Origin: JBBSNV01 sp964458605
Lineage (GTDB): Bacteria > Pseudomonadota > Alphaproteobacteria > Reyranellales > JAQSWP01
Length of the DNA stretch: 64,000 nucleotides
Assembly: GCA_964458605.1 (NCBI GenBank)
Contig: CAYWLS010000001.1
Coordinates: 62,001 to 126,000, forward strand
Direction: 5' to 3'
The position numbers were made by a program, and so were the translations under genes. Shown piece by piece: positions 19,192 to 27,321 of this stretch (position 1 is its first letter; each line of letters starts with the position of its first letter). Under the pieces are notes generated by a model, which saw only the letters and a program-made list of their open reading frames with translations, had not been told where the DNA came from and ran no database searches.

Positions 19192-20850
19192 TTACCGCCG
19201 CGTGTAGATCGCGTAGCGGTCGAACTCCATGTAGAGCTGGTAGTGGCGGAAGGCCTGGGCGAAGGTCGGGTTGCGCATGAAGTATTCGAGGTAGTCGAAA
19301 CTGCGCCATTGGCAGCGCGGAATGCCGGCTACCTTGTCGACGATGATCAGGTCGGGCCGCTGGCTGGCGAAATCCTGCGACACGGTGGTGTAGATGAATT
19401 TCTCCGCGTCCGACATCTGGCTGGGCGCGTTGTAGAGCGGGGCGTATTCCTCGCAATTGGCGTAGATGCCCTGCAGCAACCACATGGTCTGGAAGCGCAT
19501 CGTCATGTGCGCGCCGGTGTAGTTGATCAGCGGATAGTGCGGATAGATGCCCGGCGACAGCACCAGGATGCGCTTGTGCGGCGCCTGGGTCTGCACGATG
19601 TGGATCAAGGTGGCGGTGACGCTGTCGTCGAAATCAACCTGCTTGTAGAAAGGCCGGTTGGCCAGCGCCTGCTGGTAGTAGAACAGGATCATGAAGGTGG
19701 CGGTCAGCACCGCCACCGGCAGGCGCTGCTGGGTGCGCTCGCGCGGCAGGTAGCGGTCGATCATCTCGGCGATGGTGACCGCGGCCAGCAGCAGGGTGCC
19801 GGCCATCGCCGGCATGGCCTGGTAGCGCCAGCCCTTGGACTGCACGATGCAGATGATCACGCCGCACACCACCCAGATCGCCACGGTGCGGGTCAGCTTC
19901 GAGCGCGACAGCACCAGCGAGCAGGCGGCCAAAGGCACCAGCACCAGCAGCGTGGGCAGCATCAGCCCGCCGGTCAGCACGTCCCAGGTGTCCGCATCGC
20001 CGACCTGCGAATAGAAGCGCAGGATCATCGGGAACAGGAAGGTCACGTATTGCGGCGTGACGATCAGCATGAAGGCGACATGGGCCAGGATCGTGCCCAG
20101 CACCGCCCAGGGCAGGGCGTCGCGGAAATAGCGGCGCCAGCCCACGCAGTAGAGCACGTAAAGCTCGATCAGCGAGGGATAGAGCAGGAAATGCGGCTTG
20201 AGCGAGAAGGCGATGCCCGCGGCGATGCCGACGCCGATGCGCAGGGAGCGCGGGCTGGGCGCGCCCTCGGCGCGCGCCGCCGCCAGCATCAGGTAGGGCA
20301 GGCCGAAGATCAGCATCAGGTGCTCGCGCTGCCCGAACATGTCGTTGGGGAACACCGCCAGCAGGAACAGGATTGTGACCGGCAGGAAGGCGCGGATCAG
20401 CGGCTGCTGCGCCGAGGGCACGAAGGCCAGCGCCCGCACCGAATAGAACGCCGACACCAGCACGCCGAAGATGGTGCAGATCGACATCCACAGCGGACCG
20501 TCCAGCGAGGTGCGCGCCAGCAGTTCGGGAATGGCGTGCAGGATGAACACCAGCGGCGTGTTGATGTCGATGATGTCGATATAAAGCTTTTCGCCTTCCA
20601 GCCAGCGCTTGGCGACGTCGAGCTCGGCGCCGACATCGTGGTTGATGGGCGGGAACAGGTAGCCCGCCATCCACACGATCGGCACCAGCAGCAGGATCCA
20701 GTAGATCACCTGGCCGGCGCCGGGCGACAGCCGGTTGGGACCGGCGATCCAGCCCAGCCGCTGGCGCAGCGAAGGGCGCGGCGCAGCCTGGGCGGGGGCG
20801 GCCGGCCCGCTTTGGCGGGGGCCGGTGATGCTATCGGGAACTAGCGACAC
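19192..20850 (-). CDS. Polytopic membrane protein, GT-C glycosyltransferase-like
   Basis: About 552 residues with ten or more hydrophobic helices and a soluble C-terminal domain. Right after the first helix comes INHDVGAELDVAKRWLEGEK, the Asp-bearing periplasmic loop expected in GT-C transferases that use polyprenyl-phosphate sugars, then LYIDIIDINTPLVF and GQREHLMLIFGLPY. The start is uncertain: the frame stays open to 21072 through sequence that encodes the opposite-strand methyltransferase, and I take GTG 20850 because similarity to a membrane protein begins soon after. It diverges from a GT2/flippase operon that could make and flip its donor. The sugar and acceptor are unknown. Confidence 0.7.
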   Translation of the reverse strand: MSLVPDSITGPRQSGPAAPAQAAPRPSLRQRLGWIAGPNRLSPGAGQVIYWILLLVPIVWMAGYLFPPINHDVGAELDVAKRWLEGEKLYIDIIDINTPLVFILHAIPELLARTSLDGPLWMSICTIFGVLVSAFYSVRALAFVPSAQQPLIRAFLPVTILFLLAVFPNDMFGQREHLMLIFGLPYLMLAAARAEGAPSPRSLRIGVGIAAGIAFSLKPHFLLYPSLIELYVLYCVGWRRYFRDALPWAVLGTILAHVAFMLIVTPQYVTFLFPMILRFYSQVGDADTWDVLTGGLMLPTLLVLVPLAACSLVLSRSKLTRTVAIWVVCGVIICIVQSKGWRYQAMPAMAGTLLLAAVTIAEMIDRYLPRERTQQRLPVAVLTATFMILFYYQQALANRPFYKQVDFDDSVTATLIHIVQTQAPHKRILVLSPGIYPHYPLINYTGAHMTMRFQTMWLLQGIYANCEEYAPLYNAPSQMSDAEKFIYTTVSQDFASQRPDLIIVDKVAGIPRCQWRSFDYLEYFMRNPTFAQAFRHYQLYMEFDRYAIYTRR

Positions 20851-21071
20851 GGAGATGGCGCGCGACGGCGTCCTTGCTCTTGCTTGGTGGCCGGAGGGGC
20901 GATCCACAGATACACGCCGGCCGCATCCGACTCCAGCGAATTTGATGCCGCATTGCGTCAATATGGTGATCGGGTTGGTCGGTTTTGACGTTGCCGGAAG
21001 CGGACGGCAGCGGCACTTTGTCCGTGGCCGGCAAAGGCTTCCCGACCAGACCCCACAGCCGCGTTCGAGCA

Positions 21072-21932
21072 ATGCAAAAAAGCGAATACGACCGCATGGA
21101 CCGGCTGGAGACCAGCATGTGGTGGTATCGCGGCCTGCACCGGCTGCTGGTCCAGGCCATCGGCCGGGCGCTCAGCCAGCGAAATGGCCAGCCGGCCGAC
21201 CAGCCGACCGACCGGGCGACCGACCGGGCGATCGACCAGGCCAACGGCCCGTCGGGCCCGAGGGGGGCCGAAGTGGGAGTCCAGATGGGACCCCAGGCGG
21301 GAGCCCAGGTTTGCCGCGGCCTGGACGCCGGCTGTGGCACCGGCGGCCTGCTGCGGGCCCTGTCGCAAATGCCCCAGGGCGTCGCCTGGTTCGGGGTCGA
21401 GCTCGATCCCCAGGCGGCGGCCCGCGCCCGGGCCAAGTCGGGCCGGGCGGTGGCGGCCGGCTCGGTCGAGGCCCTGCCGCATGGCGCGGGCACGTTCGAT
21501 GTCGTGGTCTGCGCCGACGTGCTCAGCCATGCGCTGGTGGATCCGCAGCGGGCGCTGGCCGAGCTATATCGCGTGCTGAAGCCGGAGGGGCTGCTGGTGC
21601 TGAACCTGCCGGCCTATCCCTGGCTGCTGTCGCGCCACGACCGGGCGGTCCACAATGCGCGGCGCTTCACCGCAGGGCAGGTGCGGGCGGCGCTGGCACG
21701 GCAGGGATTCGCCGTGCGCGCCAGCTCCTACTGGAACACGCTGCTGTTTCCGCTGATGCTGACAAGGCGCTTGCTGGCCGCGCGCGACAATGCCAAAAGC
21801 GACGTCGTGGCCTATCCCCGGCCGCTCGACGCGGCGTTCGCCGCCGCGCTCGGGCTGGAACGGGTCTGGCTGCGGTCCGGCATCGGCCTGCCCTTCGGCG
21901 GCTCGCTGCTGGTGGTGGCTCAAAAGAAATGA
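21072..21932 (+). CDS. SAM-dependent methyltransferase with repeat-expanded linker
   Basis: Class I methyltransferase of 286 residues. Motif I is LDAGCGTGG (residues 84-92), followed by FGVELDPQAAARA and FDVVVCADVLSHALVD, then LKPEGLLVLNLPAYPWLL. Between an N-terminal helix with SMWWYRG and motif I lies a low-complexity linker (about 38-78) rich in QPTDRATDRAIDQ, made by a 12-bp tandem repeat. The ATG at 21072 is preferred, since the frame before it has no domain. The first gene of a four-gene run ending with a flippase subunit; the S-M-W-W-Y-R start is common in methyltransferases near polyprenyl-sugar glycosyltransferases. Confidence 0.82.
   Translation: MQKSEYDRMDRLETSMWWYRGLHRLLVQAIGRALSQRNGQPADQPTDRATDRAIDQANGPSGPRGAEVGVQMGPQAGAQVCRGLDAGCGTGGLLRALSQMPQGVAWFGVELDPQAAARARAKSGRAVAAGSVEALPHGAGTFDVVVCADVLSHALVDPQRALAELYRVLKPEGLLVLNLPAYPWLLSRHDRAVHNARRFTAGQVRAALARQGFAVRASSYWNTLLFPLMLTRRLLAARDNAKSDVVAYPRPLDAAFAAALGLERVWLRSGIGLPFGGSLLVVAQKK
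21193..21243 (+). repeat. 12-bp tandem repeat inside the methyltransferase gene
   Basis: Units close to GACCGACCGGGC repeat about three to four times in frame and encode a degenerate Thr-Asp-Arg-Ala run between the N-terminal helix and motif I. The last unit has drifted (GATCGACCAGGC). Confidence 0.8.
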
Positions 21933-22933
21933 ATGGCATGAGCACTGAATTCGCCCTTTCCGTCGTCATCCCGGTCTACAACGGGGCGGCCAGCATCGGC
22001 GAGCTGGTCGAGGCGCTGGCGGCGCTCGACATCCCGGGCGGGCACGAGGCGGTGCTGGTCAACGACGGCAGCCGCGACAACAGCCTGGAGGTGTGCCGCG
22101 GCCTGGTCGAGCAGGCGGCGCGCCGGGGCGGCATGCCGGTGACCCTGCTGAACCTGTCGCGCAATTTCGGCGAGCACAACGCGGTGATGGCCGGGCTGAC
22201 CCAGGCGCGCGGCGCCTTCATCATCACCATGGACGACGACCTGCAGAACCCGCCGGAGGAGGTCAGCCGGCTGTTCCGCCACGCGCGCGACGGCAATTTC
22301 GACGTGGTCTACACCTACTACGCCAAGCGCGAGCACGCGGCCTGGCGCAACTGGGGCAGCAACTTCACCAACTGGTGCGCCGACTGGCTGCTCGACAAGC
22401 CCAAGGGCCTTTACCTGTCGAGCTTCCGCTGCATCTCCGCCTTCGCCCGCGACCACGTGATCGCCTATACCGGCCCCTATCCCTATGTCGACGGGCTGCT
22501 GCTGCAGACCACCCAGAACATCGGCACGATCGAGGTCCGCCACCTGCCGCGCGCCGCCGGCCGCACCAACTACACCTTTCGCCGGCTGGTGCGCCTGTTC
22601 CTGTCGATGTTCCTGAACTTCTCGGTCATGCCCCTGCGCCTGGCGGCGATCGGCGGCTTCGTCATGAGCGGGCTGGGACTGGTCGGTTTCGTGGCGGTGT
22701 TCGTCGAGGCCATCTTCGTCGGCCAGACGCCCTCGGGCTGGGCCTCGCTGATGTCGGCCTTCCTGCTGCTGGCGGGCGTGCAACTCATCATCCTCGGCCT
22801 GATGGGCGAATATCTCGGCCGGCTCTATCTGACCATCAACCGCAAGCCGCAATTCATCGTCCGCGAAGTGGCGCGCGGCGAGGCTTCGGCCGTCCGCGCC
22901 ACGCCGCCCGCCGACCGGCAGGTGGCCTCGTGA
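21929..22933 (+). CDS. Family 2 glycosyltransferase, polyprenyl-phosphate sugar type
   Basis: Glycosyltransferase of 334 residues like DPM1/ArnC enzymes that load a sugar onto undecaprenyl phosphate at the inner membrane. The GT-A domain shows VVIPVYNGA, VLVNDGSRDNS (nucleotide binding) and ITMDDDLQNPPEE (metal and acceptor), with LPRAAGRTNYTFRRL next. Two C-terminal helices (about 231-258 and 269-295) anchor it. The start overlaps the methyltransferase stop (ATGA at 21929); ATG 21938 is nearly as likely. It overlaps the SMR-type flippase by GTGA, so all three are coupled. Confidence 0.88.
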   Translation: MNGMSTEFALSVVIPVYNGAASIGELVEALAALDIPGGHEAVLVNDGSRDNSLEVCRGLVEQAARRGGMPVTLLNLSRNFGEHNAVMAGLTQARGAFIITMDDDLQNPPEEVSRLFRHARDGNFDVVYTYYAKREHAAWRNWGSNFTNWCADWLLDKPKGLYLSSFRCISAFARDHVIAYTGPYPYVDGLLLQTTQNIGTIEVRHLPRAAGRTNYTFRRLVRLFLSMFLNFSVMPLRLAAIGGFVMSGLGLVGFVAVFVEAIFVGQTPSGWASLMSAFLLLAGVQLIILGLMGEYLGRLYLTINRKPQFIVREVARGEASAVRATPPADRQVAS

Positions 22934-23262
22934 TCGTTCCCTATCTGGTGCTGGGCGCCGCCATATTGTGCGGCGTGGTCGGACAGCTGCTGCTCAAGCA
23001 GGGCGCCAGCGCCCCCGATCTGCTGGCCCAGCTGCTGCGACCGTCGACCGTCGTCGGGCTGGGCTTCTACGCCGTCGCGGCGCTGCTCTACATCATCGCG
23101 CTGCGCAAGATCCCGGTGTCGATCGCCTTCCCCTCGGTGTCCCTGTCCTATGTGGTGGTGGCGCTGGCCGGCCATTTCCTGTGGAGCGAACCGTTTACCT
23201 GGGTTCACGTCGGCGGCCTGGCGCTGATCTGCGGCGGCGTGCTGATCCTGTCGCAAGCCTGA
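22930..23262 (+). CDS. SMR/EamA-type small membrane protein, ArnE-like flippase subunit
   Basis: Four-helix membrane protein of 110 residues in the DMT/SMR superfamily, like ArnE/ArnF, which flip a polyprenyl-phosphate sugar across the inner membrane. GQLLLKQGA near the N-terminus, FYAVAALLYIIALRKIPVSI and AFPSVSLSYVVVALAG are typical. The GTG start overlaps the GT2 stop (GTGA). Only one such subunit gene is present, so it probably works as a homodimer. Coupling to the GT2 enzyme and a GT-C-like protein across the divergent gap supports a lipid-carrier sugar pathway. Confidence 0.82.
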   Translation: MIVPYLVLGAAILCGVVGQLLLKQGASAPDLLAQLLRPSTVVGLGFYAVAALLYIIALRKIPVSIAFPSVSLSYVVVALAGHFLWSEPFTWVHVGGLALICGGVLILSQA

Positions 23263-23266
23263 ACCC

Positions 23267-23713
23267 ATGGGTCCCTGGCCGGTCCGGCTGCTGATGTCCC
23301 TGGCCCTGGCGATCGCGCTGGGCGCGTCGCTGGCCGGTCCCGCGGCGGCGCTCGACGGGCAGGTGCTGCCGGGCCGCTGGTACGGCGAGAAATACTACGA
23401 GCGGGTCCATCAGGACATGCGCTGGATCACCGAGCGGCGCGCCAACGGCACCTTCATCACCGAGGTGCGCGTCTACGAAGGCTGTCGCCAGACCGGCGGC
23501 TACGTATTCTCCGGCACCTGGTCGTTCGACGGTCGCATCTACACCAGCCGCATTCGCGACGACGGCGACGATGCCGTCGATCGCATCGCCACCTACGAGA
23601 TCACCCAGCTGAGCGACCGCTCGATGGCCTATGTGCATCGCGAATCGGGCCTGCGCTACACCGCCGAGAAGGTCGGACCGGGATTCAGGTTCCCCGCCTG
23701 CGCCACCAGCTAG
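23267..23713 (+). CDS. Secreted hypothetical protein
   Basis: Protein of 148 residues with a signal peptide (VRLLMSLALAIALGASLAG, cleavage near residue 28 after AAA/ALA). The mature part is a small beta-rich domain: GRWYGEKYYE, MRWITERRANGTFITEVRV, GGYVFSGTWSFDGRIYTSRI. This looks like a lipocalin-like or DUF-type periplasmic domain, with two cysteines (EGC, FPAC) that could form a disulfide. I do not recognise the family. It starts 4 bp after the flippase gene and may be co-expressed with it. Confidence 0.75.
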   Translation: MGPWPVRLLMSLALAIALGASLAGPAAALDGQVLPGRWYGEKYYERVHQDMRWITERRANGTFITEVRVYEGCRQTGGYVFSGTWSFDGRIYTSRIRDDGDDAVDRIATYEITQLSDRSMAYVHRESGLRYTAEKVGPGFRFPACATS

Positions 23714-23858
23714 CACGCCGCTTGCGCGCTCAAGGCGACATGCCGTCACTCTTGTCGCAGCGCTGCTGAAAATAACGTTTCGGCTCGCGCGCTTGCGCCG
23801 CTGCGCGACGCGCAACACAATGGCCGCGTATCGCGCGCGTTGAGTGGGGGAGTGGTTC

Positions 23859-25076
23859 ATGCGTAATTCGATTCTGCGCCGTCTGGCCGGCGCAGCCGCG
23901 GCTGCCGTCGTCGCCGGCCTGGCGGCAAACGCCCTGGCCCAGGCCGGGAAATCGGGACCGGGCTACACCGCCACCGAGATCAAGCTCGGCCAGAGCATGC
24001 CCTATAGCGGGCCGCTGTCCGCCTTCGCCATCATCGGCAAGGCCGAGGCCGCCTACTTCAAGATGGTCAACGAGAAGGGCGGCATCAACGGCCGCAAGGT
24101 CGCGCTGGTCTCGCTCGACGACGGCTACAACCCGGCCAAGACGGTCGAGGTGACGCGCAAGCTGGTCGAGGACGAGAAGGTGCTGGCCATCGTCGGCACG
24201 CTGGGCGCGCCGACCAACGCCGCGATCCGCAAGTACCTCAACGACCGCAAGGTGCCGCAGCTGTTCGTCGCCTCCGGCGCCACCGAATGGGGCAACCACG
24301 CGGCCTATCCCTGGACCATGGGCTGGCAGCCCTCCTACCAGGTCGAGGGCCACATCTATGCCCGCTACATCATGGCGAACTATCCCAACGCCAAGGTGGC
24401 GGTGCTGTACCAGAACGACGATTCGGGCCGCGACTACCTCAAGGGCCTGACCGACGGCTTCGGCGCCCAGGCCTCGCGCTTCATCGTCAGGACGGCGTCC
24501 TTCGAGGTCACCGATCCCACGGTCGACGCCCAGGTGCTGGCGCTGAAGGATTCCGGCGCCGACGTGTTCTTCAACGCCGCCTCGCCCAAGGCGGCGGCGC
24601 AGGCGATCCGCAAGGCGGCCGAGATCCAGTGGAAGCCGGTGCAGTTCCTGGCCTCCAACTCCGGCTCGATCCCGGTGCTGAAGGCGGCCGGCTTCGACAA
24701 CGCCGCCGGCGTCATCACCGCCGCCTACCAGAAGGACCCGACCGACAAGGAATGGGCCGACGACCCGGCCATGCTCGAGTGGAAGGCGTGGATGAAACGC
24801 TACCTGCCCGAGGCCGGGCTGGAGAATTCCTTTGCCGTCTACGGCTACCTGATCGGCATGACCGCGGCCCATGTGCTGCAGCAATGCGGCGAGGATCTCA
24901 GCCGCGACAACGTCATGAAGCAGGCCGCCAGCATCGCCAACCTGCCGCTGCCGCTGCTGCTGCCGGGCATCGCCATCAGCACCGCGCCGGACAACTACTA
25001 TCCGGTGCGCCAGATGCGGCTGCAGAAATTCGACGGCAAGGGCTGGACGGTGTTCAGCCCGGCGCTGGGCGGCTGA
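23859..25076 (+). CDS. Branched-chain-amino-acid-type ABC substrate-binding protein
   Basis: Periplasmic binding protein of 405 residues (Peripla_BP_6, LivJ-like). Signal peptide MRNSILRRLAGAAAAAV... with cleavage after ALA near residue 28. The mature start EIKLGQSMPYSGPLSAFAI, VNEKGGINGRKVALVSLDDG and LVEDEKVLAIVGTLGAPTN are hallmarks of the group that binds amino acids, aromatic acids or amides. GGGGGAG stands before ATG 23859; the GTG at 23844 is rejected. No permease or ATPase gene is next to it, so it must serve a transporter encoded elsewhere or act as an orphan. Confidence 0.92.
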   Translation: MRNSILRRLAGAAAAAVVAGLAANALAQAGKSGPGYTATEIKLGQSMPYSGPLSAFAIIGKAEAAYFKMVNEKGGINGRKVALVSLDDGYNPAKTVEVTRKLVEDEKVLAIVGTLGAPTNAAIRKYLNDRKVPQLFVASGATEWGNHAAYPWTMGWQPSYQVEGHIYARYIMANYPNAKVAVLYQNDDSGRDYLKGLTDGFGAQASRFIVRTASFEVTDPTVDAQVLALKDSGADVFFNAASPKAAAQAIRKAAEIQWKPVQFLASNSGSIPVLKAAGFDNAAGVITAAYQKDPTDKEWADDPAMLEWKAWMKRYLPEAGLENSFAVYGYLIGMTAAHVLQQCGEDLSRDNVMKQAASIANLPLPLLLPGIAISTAPDNYYPVRQMRLQKFDGKGWTVFSPALGG

Positions 25077-25204
25077 CGCCGCGGCGGCGGAGCCCGCGAC
25101 GCGGGGGTTCCCCGCCGGGCCCGATTGACAGGGTAGGGGCGCGAGACGAAACTGCCGCCGCCGGCGTGCCTGGTGGCGCGCCGGCGCTACCGGAGGTTTC
25201 GGCC

Positions 25205-25987
25205 ATGACCATGAATGCGGCCCTCAAGCTGACCGTCGACAATGTGCGCCAGCAGGTCGCCAAGGAAGAATGGGACGTGCGGGTCAAGCTGGCCGGCTGC
25301 TACCGGCTGGTGGCGCATTACGGCTGGGACGACCTGGTCTATACCCATATCTCCGCCCGCGTGCCGGGGCCGGACCATCACTTCCTGATCAATCCCTACG
25401 GCGTGATGTTCGACGAGGTCACCGCCTCGAGCCTGGTCAAGGTCGACCTGGAAGGCCGCGTGGTGCTGGACAACGGCTATGCCATCAACCCGGCCGGCTA
25501 CACCATCCACTCCGCCGTGCATGCCGCCCGCCACGACGCCGGCTGCGTGCTGCATCTGCACACCAATGCCGGCGTGGCGGTGTCGGCGCAGAAATTCGGC
25601 CTGCTGCCGCTGTCGCAGACGGCGATGATCTTCACCGGCCAGATCGCCTTCCACGACTACGAGGGCATTGCGCTCGACCTGGCCGAGCGCGAGCGGCTGG
25701 TGGCCGATCTGGGCGAGAAGAACGTCATGATCCTGCGCAACCATGGCACCCTGACCGTGGGCCACGACGTGCCGGGCACCTTCACCCGCATGTTCTTCCT
25801 CGAGCGCGCCTGCCAGATGCAGATCGCCGCGCTGTCGGCCGGCTACGACAACGTCAACTGGCCCTCGCAGGCCGCCATCGACACGGTCGAGGCCCAGGGC
25901 AAGCGCGGCATGGACAAGGCCGGCGCGCTGGAATGGCCGGCGCTGATGCGCAAGCTCGACCGCATCGATCCGTCCTATCGCGACTGA
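25205..25987 (+). CDS. Class II aldolase/adducin-family protein
   Basis: Protein of 260 residues of the class II aldolase/adducin family (fuculose-phosphate-aldolase fold). The zinc site shows as VLHLHTNAG and ILRNHGTLTVG; the front half has LVYTHISARVPG and INPYGVMFDEVTASSLVKVD. The family includes aldolases, decarboxylases and epimerases, and this subgroup (close to those next to transporters and dehydrogenases) is mostly uncharacterised. A perfect TTGACA is present at 25125, but no good -10 follows. Gene start supported by GGAGG upstream. Confidence 0.85.
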   Translation: MTMNAALKLTVDNVRQQVAKEEWDVRVKLAGCYRLVAHYGWDDLVYTHISARVPGPDHHFLINPYGVMFDEVTASSLVKVDLEGRVVLDNGYAINPAGYTIHSAVHAARHDAGCVLHLHTNAGVAVSAQKFGLLPLSQTAMIFTGQIAFHDYEGIALDLAERERLVADLGEKNVMILRNHGTLTVGHDVPGTFTRMFFLERACQMQIAALSAGYDNVNWPSQAAIDTVEAQGKRGMDKAGALEWPALMRKLDRIDPSYRD

Positions 25988-26020
25988 TCCGCCACCCCGT
26001 TCCCGGTCGTCGGCACGGAC

Positions 26021-27049
26021 ATGAGCGCCGCGCGCTTCCGCAGCTATTTGCGCCTGACCCTGGTGGTGCTGTGCTTCGCCTGTCCCGGCGGCGCGCTCTA
26101 CGGCGTGCTGACCGGCGGCAATTCGTGGGCGCACGATGCGCTGCGCGGCATTATCACCACCCTGGTCATCTCCATCAGCATCGTGGCGTTCGAGATCGCG
26201 CTGGCCACCAGCGACCGGCTGGCCTGGCTGCGCCAGGCGGCGTTCGGCCTGGTGCTGCTGGCGCGCAGCCTGGTCTATCTGCTGCTGATCGTGATCGGGC
26301 TGGAGGTCGGCCGCGTCGCGGTGGGCGATCCGGGCGGCTCGATCTTCGACATGAACAGCAGCTTCAAGATGAACGTGCTGTTCTCGCTGGGCGCCTCGCT
26401 GGTGTTCAACTTCGTCAACCAGATCGCGCGCATCCTGGGCCGCGGCGTGCTGGGCAGCATGGTGCTGGGCCGCTACCACCGGCCGCGCCGCGAGGAGCGG
26501 CTGTTCCTGCTGGTCGACATGAAGGGCTCGACCGGCATCGCCGAGCGCATCGGCGACTTGGCGTTCCACGACCTGCTCAACGACGTGTTCGAAGCCCTGG
26601 CCGATGCGGTCGACGCGGTGGGCGGCGACATCCACAAATTCGTCGGCGACGAGGCGATCGTGGTGTGGCAGCCGCGGCGCGGCCTGCGCAACGCCGATTG
26701 CCTGGCGAGCTTCTTCGCCTTCACGCGGCGCCTGGCGGCCGATGCCGAGCACTACCGCCGCCGCTACGGCGAGGTGCCCAAGTTCAAGGCCGGCGCCCAT
26801 ATCGGCACGGTGATCGTCGGCGAAATGGGCTCGACCAAGGTGGAGATCGCCTATTCCGGCGCCGCGCTCAACACCGCCGCGCGCATCGAGCAGGCGACGC
26901 GCGAATTCGACAAGGACCTGCTGGTGTCGGATGCGCTGCTGAAGCGGCTGGCGCCCCTGCCGCCCGAATTGCACGCCCAGTCGGTCGGCCGCATCACCCT
27001 GCGCGGCTCGGCCGAGGCGATCGAGCTGTTCGCGGTGAGCGCGGTTTGA
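26021..27049 (+). CDS. Membrane-anchored class III adenylate/guanylate cyclase
   Basis: Protein of 342 residues: four hydrophobic helices (about 9-30, 42-62, 70-97, 115-136), then a cyclase domain from about residue 160. LFLLVDMKGSTGIAERIG has the first metal Asp (D166), GGDIHKFVGDEAIVVWQ the second (D210), and GAALNTAARIEQATRE the Asn and Arg that stabilise the transition state, so it should be active. The membrane part has no known sensor domain. It probably makes cAMP in response to a membrane signal. It is the last normal-composition gene before the A+T-rich island. Confidence 0.88.
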   Translation: MSAARFRSYLRLTLVVLCFACPGGALYGVLTGGNSWAHDALRGIITTLVISISIVAFEIALATSDRLAWLRQAAFGLVLLARSLVYLLLIVIGLEVGRVAVGDPGGSIFDMNSSFKMNVLFSLGASLVFNFVNQIARILGRGVLGSMVLGRYHRPRREERLFLLVDMKGSTGIAERIGDLAFHDLLNDVFEALADAVDAVGGDIHKFVGDEAIVVWQPRRGLRNADCLASFFAFTRRLAADAEHYRRRYGEVPKFKAGAHIGTVIVGEMGSTKVEIAYSGAALNTAARIEQATREFDKDLLVSDALLKRLAPLPPELHAQSVGRITLRGSAEAIELFAVSAV

Positions 27050-27108
27050 CGCAAGCGACGAACGATCCGTCAACTGCCATGATCAAGCAGCAGGCGATCT
27101 CTCAATTG

Positions 27109-27203
27109 CCCTTCTCCCGCTTGCGGGAGAAGGTGGCCGAAGGGCGGATGAGGGTGGGCTAAGGCGAATACAGAAGAACACCCTTACCCCTGCTTCGGGG
27201 GCG
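27109..27203. repeat. CTTCTCCCGC-type palindromic repeat at the island's left flank
   Basis: CTTCTCCCGC TTGCGGGAGAAG (27111-27132) is a perfect hairpin, followed by GGGCGGATGAGGGTGGG and, after about 30 bases, CACCCTTACCCCTGCTTCGGGG, which can pair back with it. This is a known style of dispersed intergenic repeat. It lies between the cyclase stop and the A+T-rich island. Confidence 0.75.
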
Positions 27204-27321
27204 TGGGCGTCATCAAGCTTCGTGGGGGTGCTAGAAAATCCAACTAAAACAATAATATACCAGAAGATTCTTTACACCTTAAAATTGTATTGCTATCTCC
27301 CTAAAAAATTTGGGGAGCAAT

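Noticed and set aside
25125..25153. Promoter for the class II aldolase gene from a perfect TTGACA
   Set aside because: No acceptable -10 sequence appears at 16 to 18 bases spacing.
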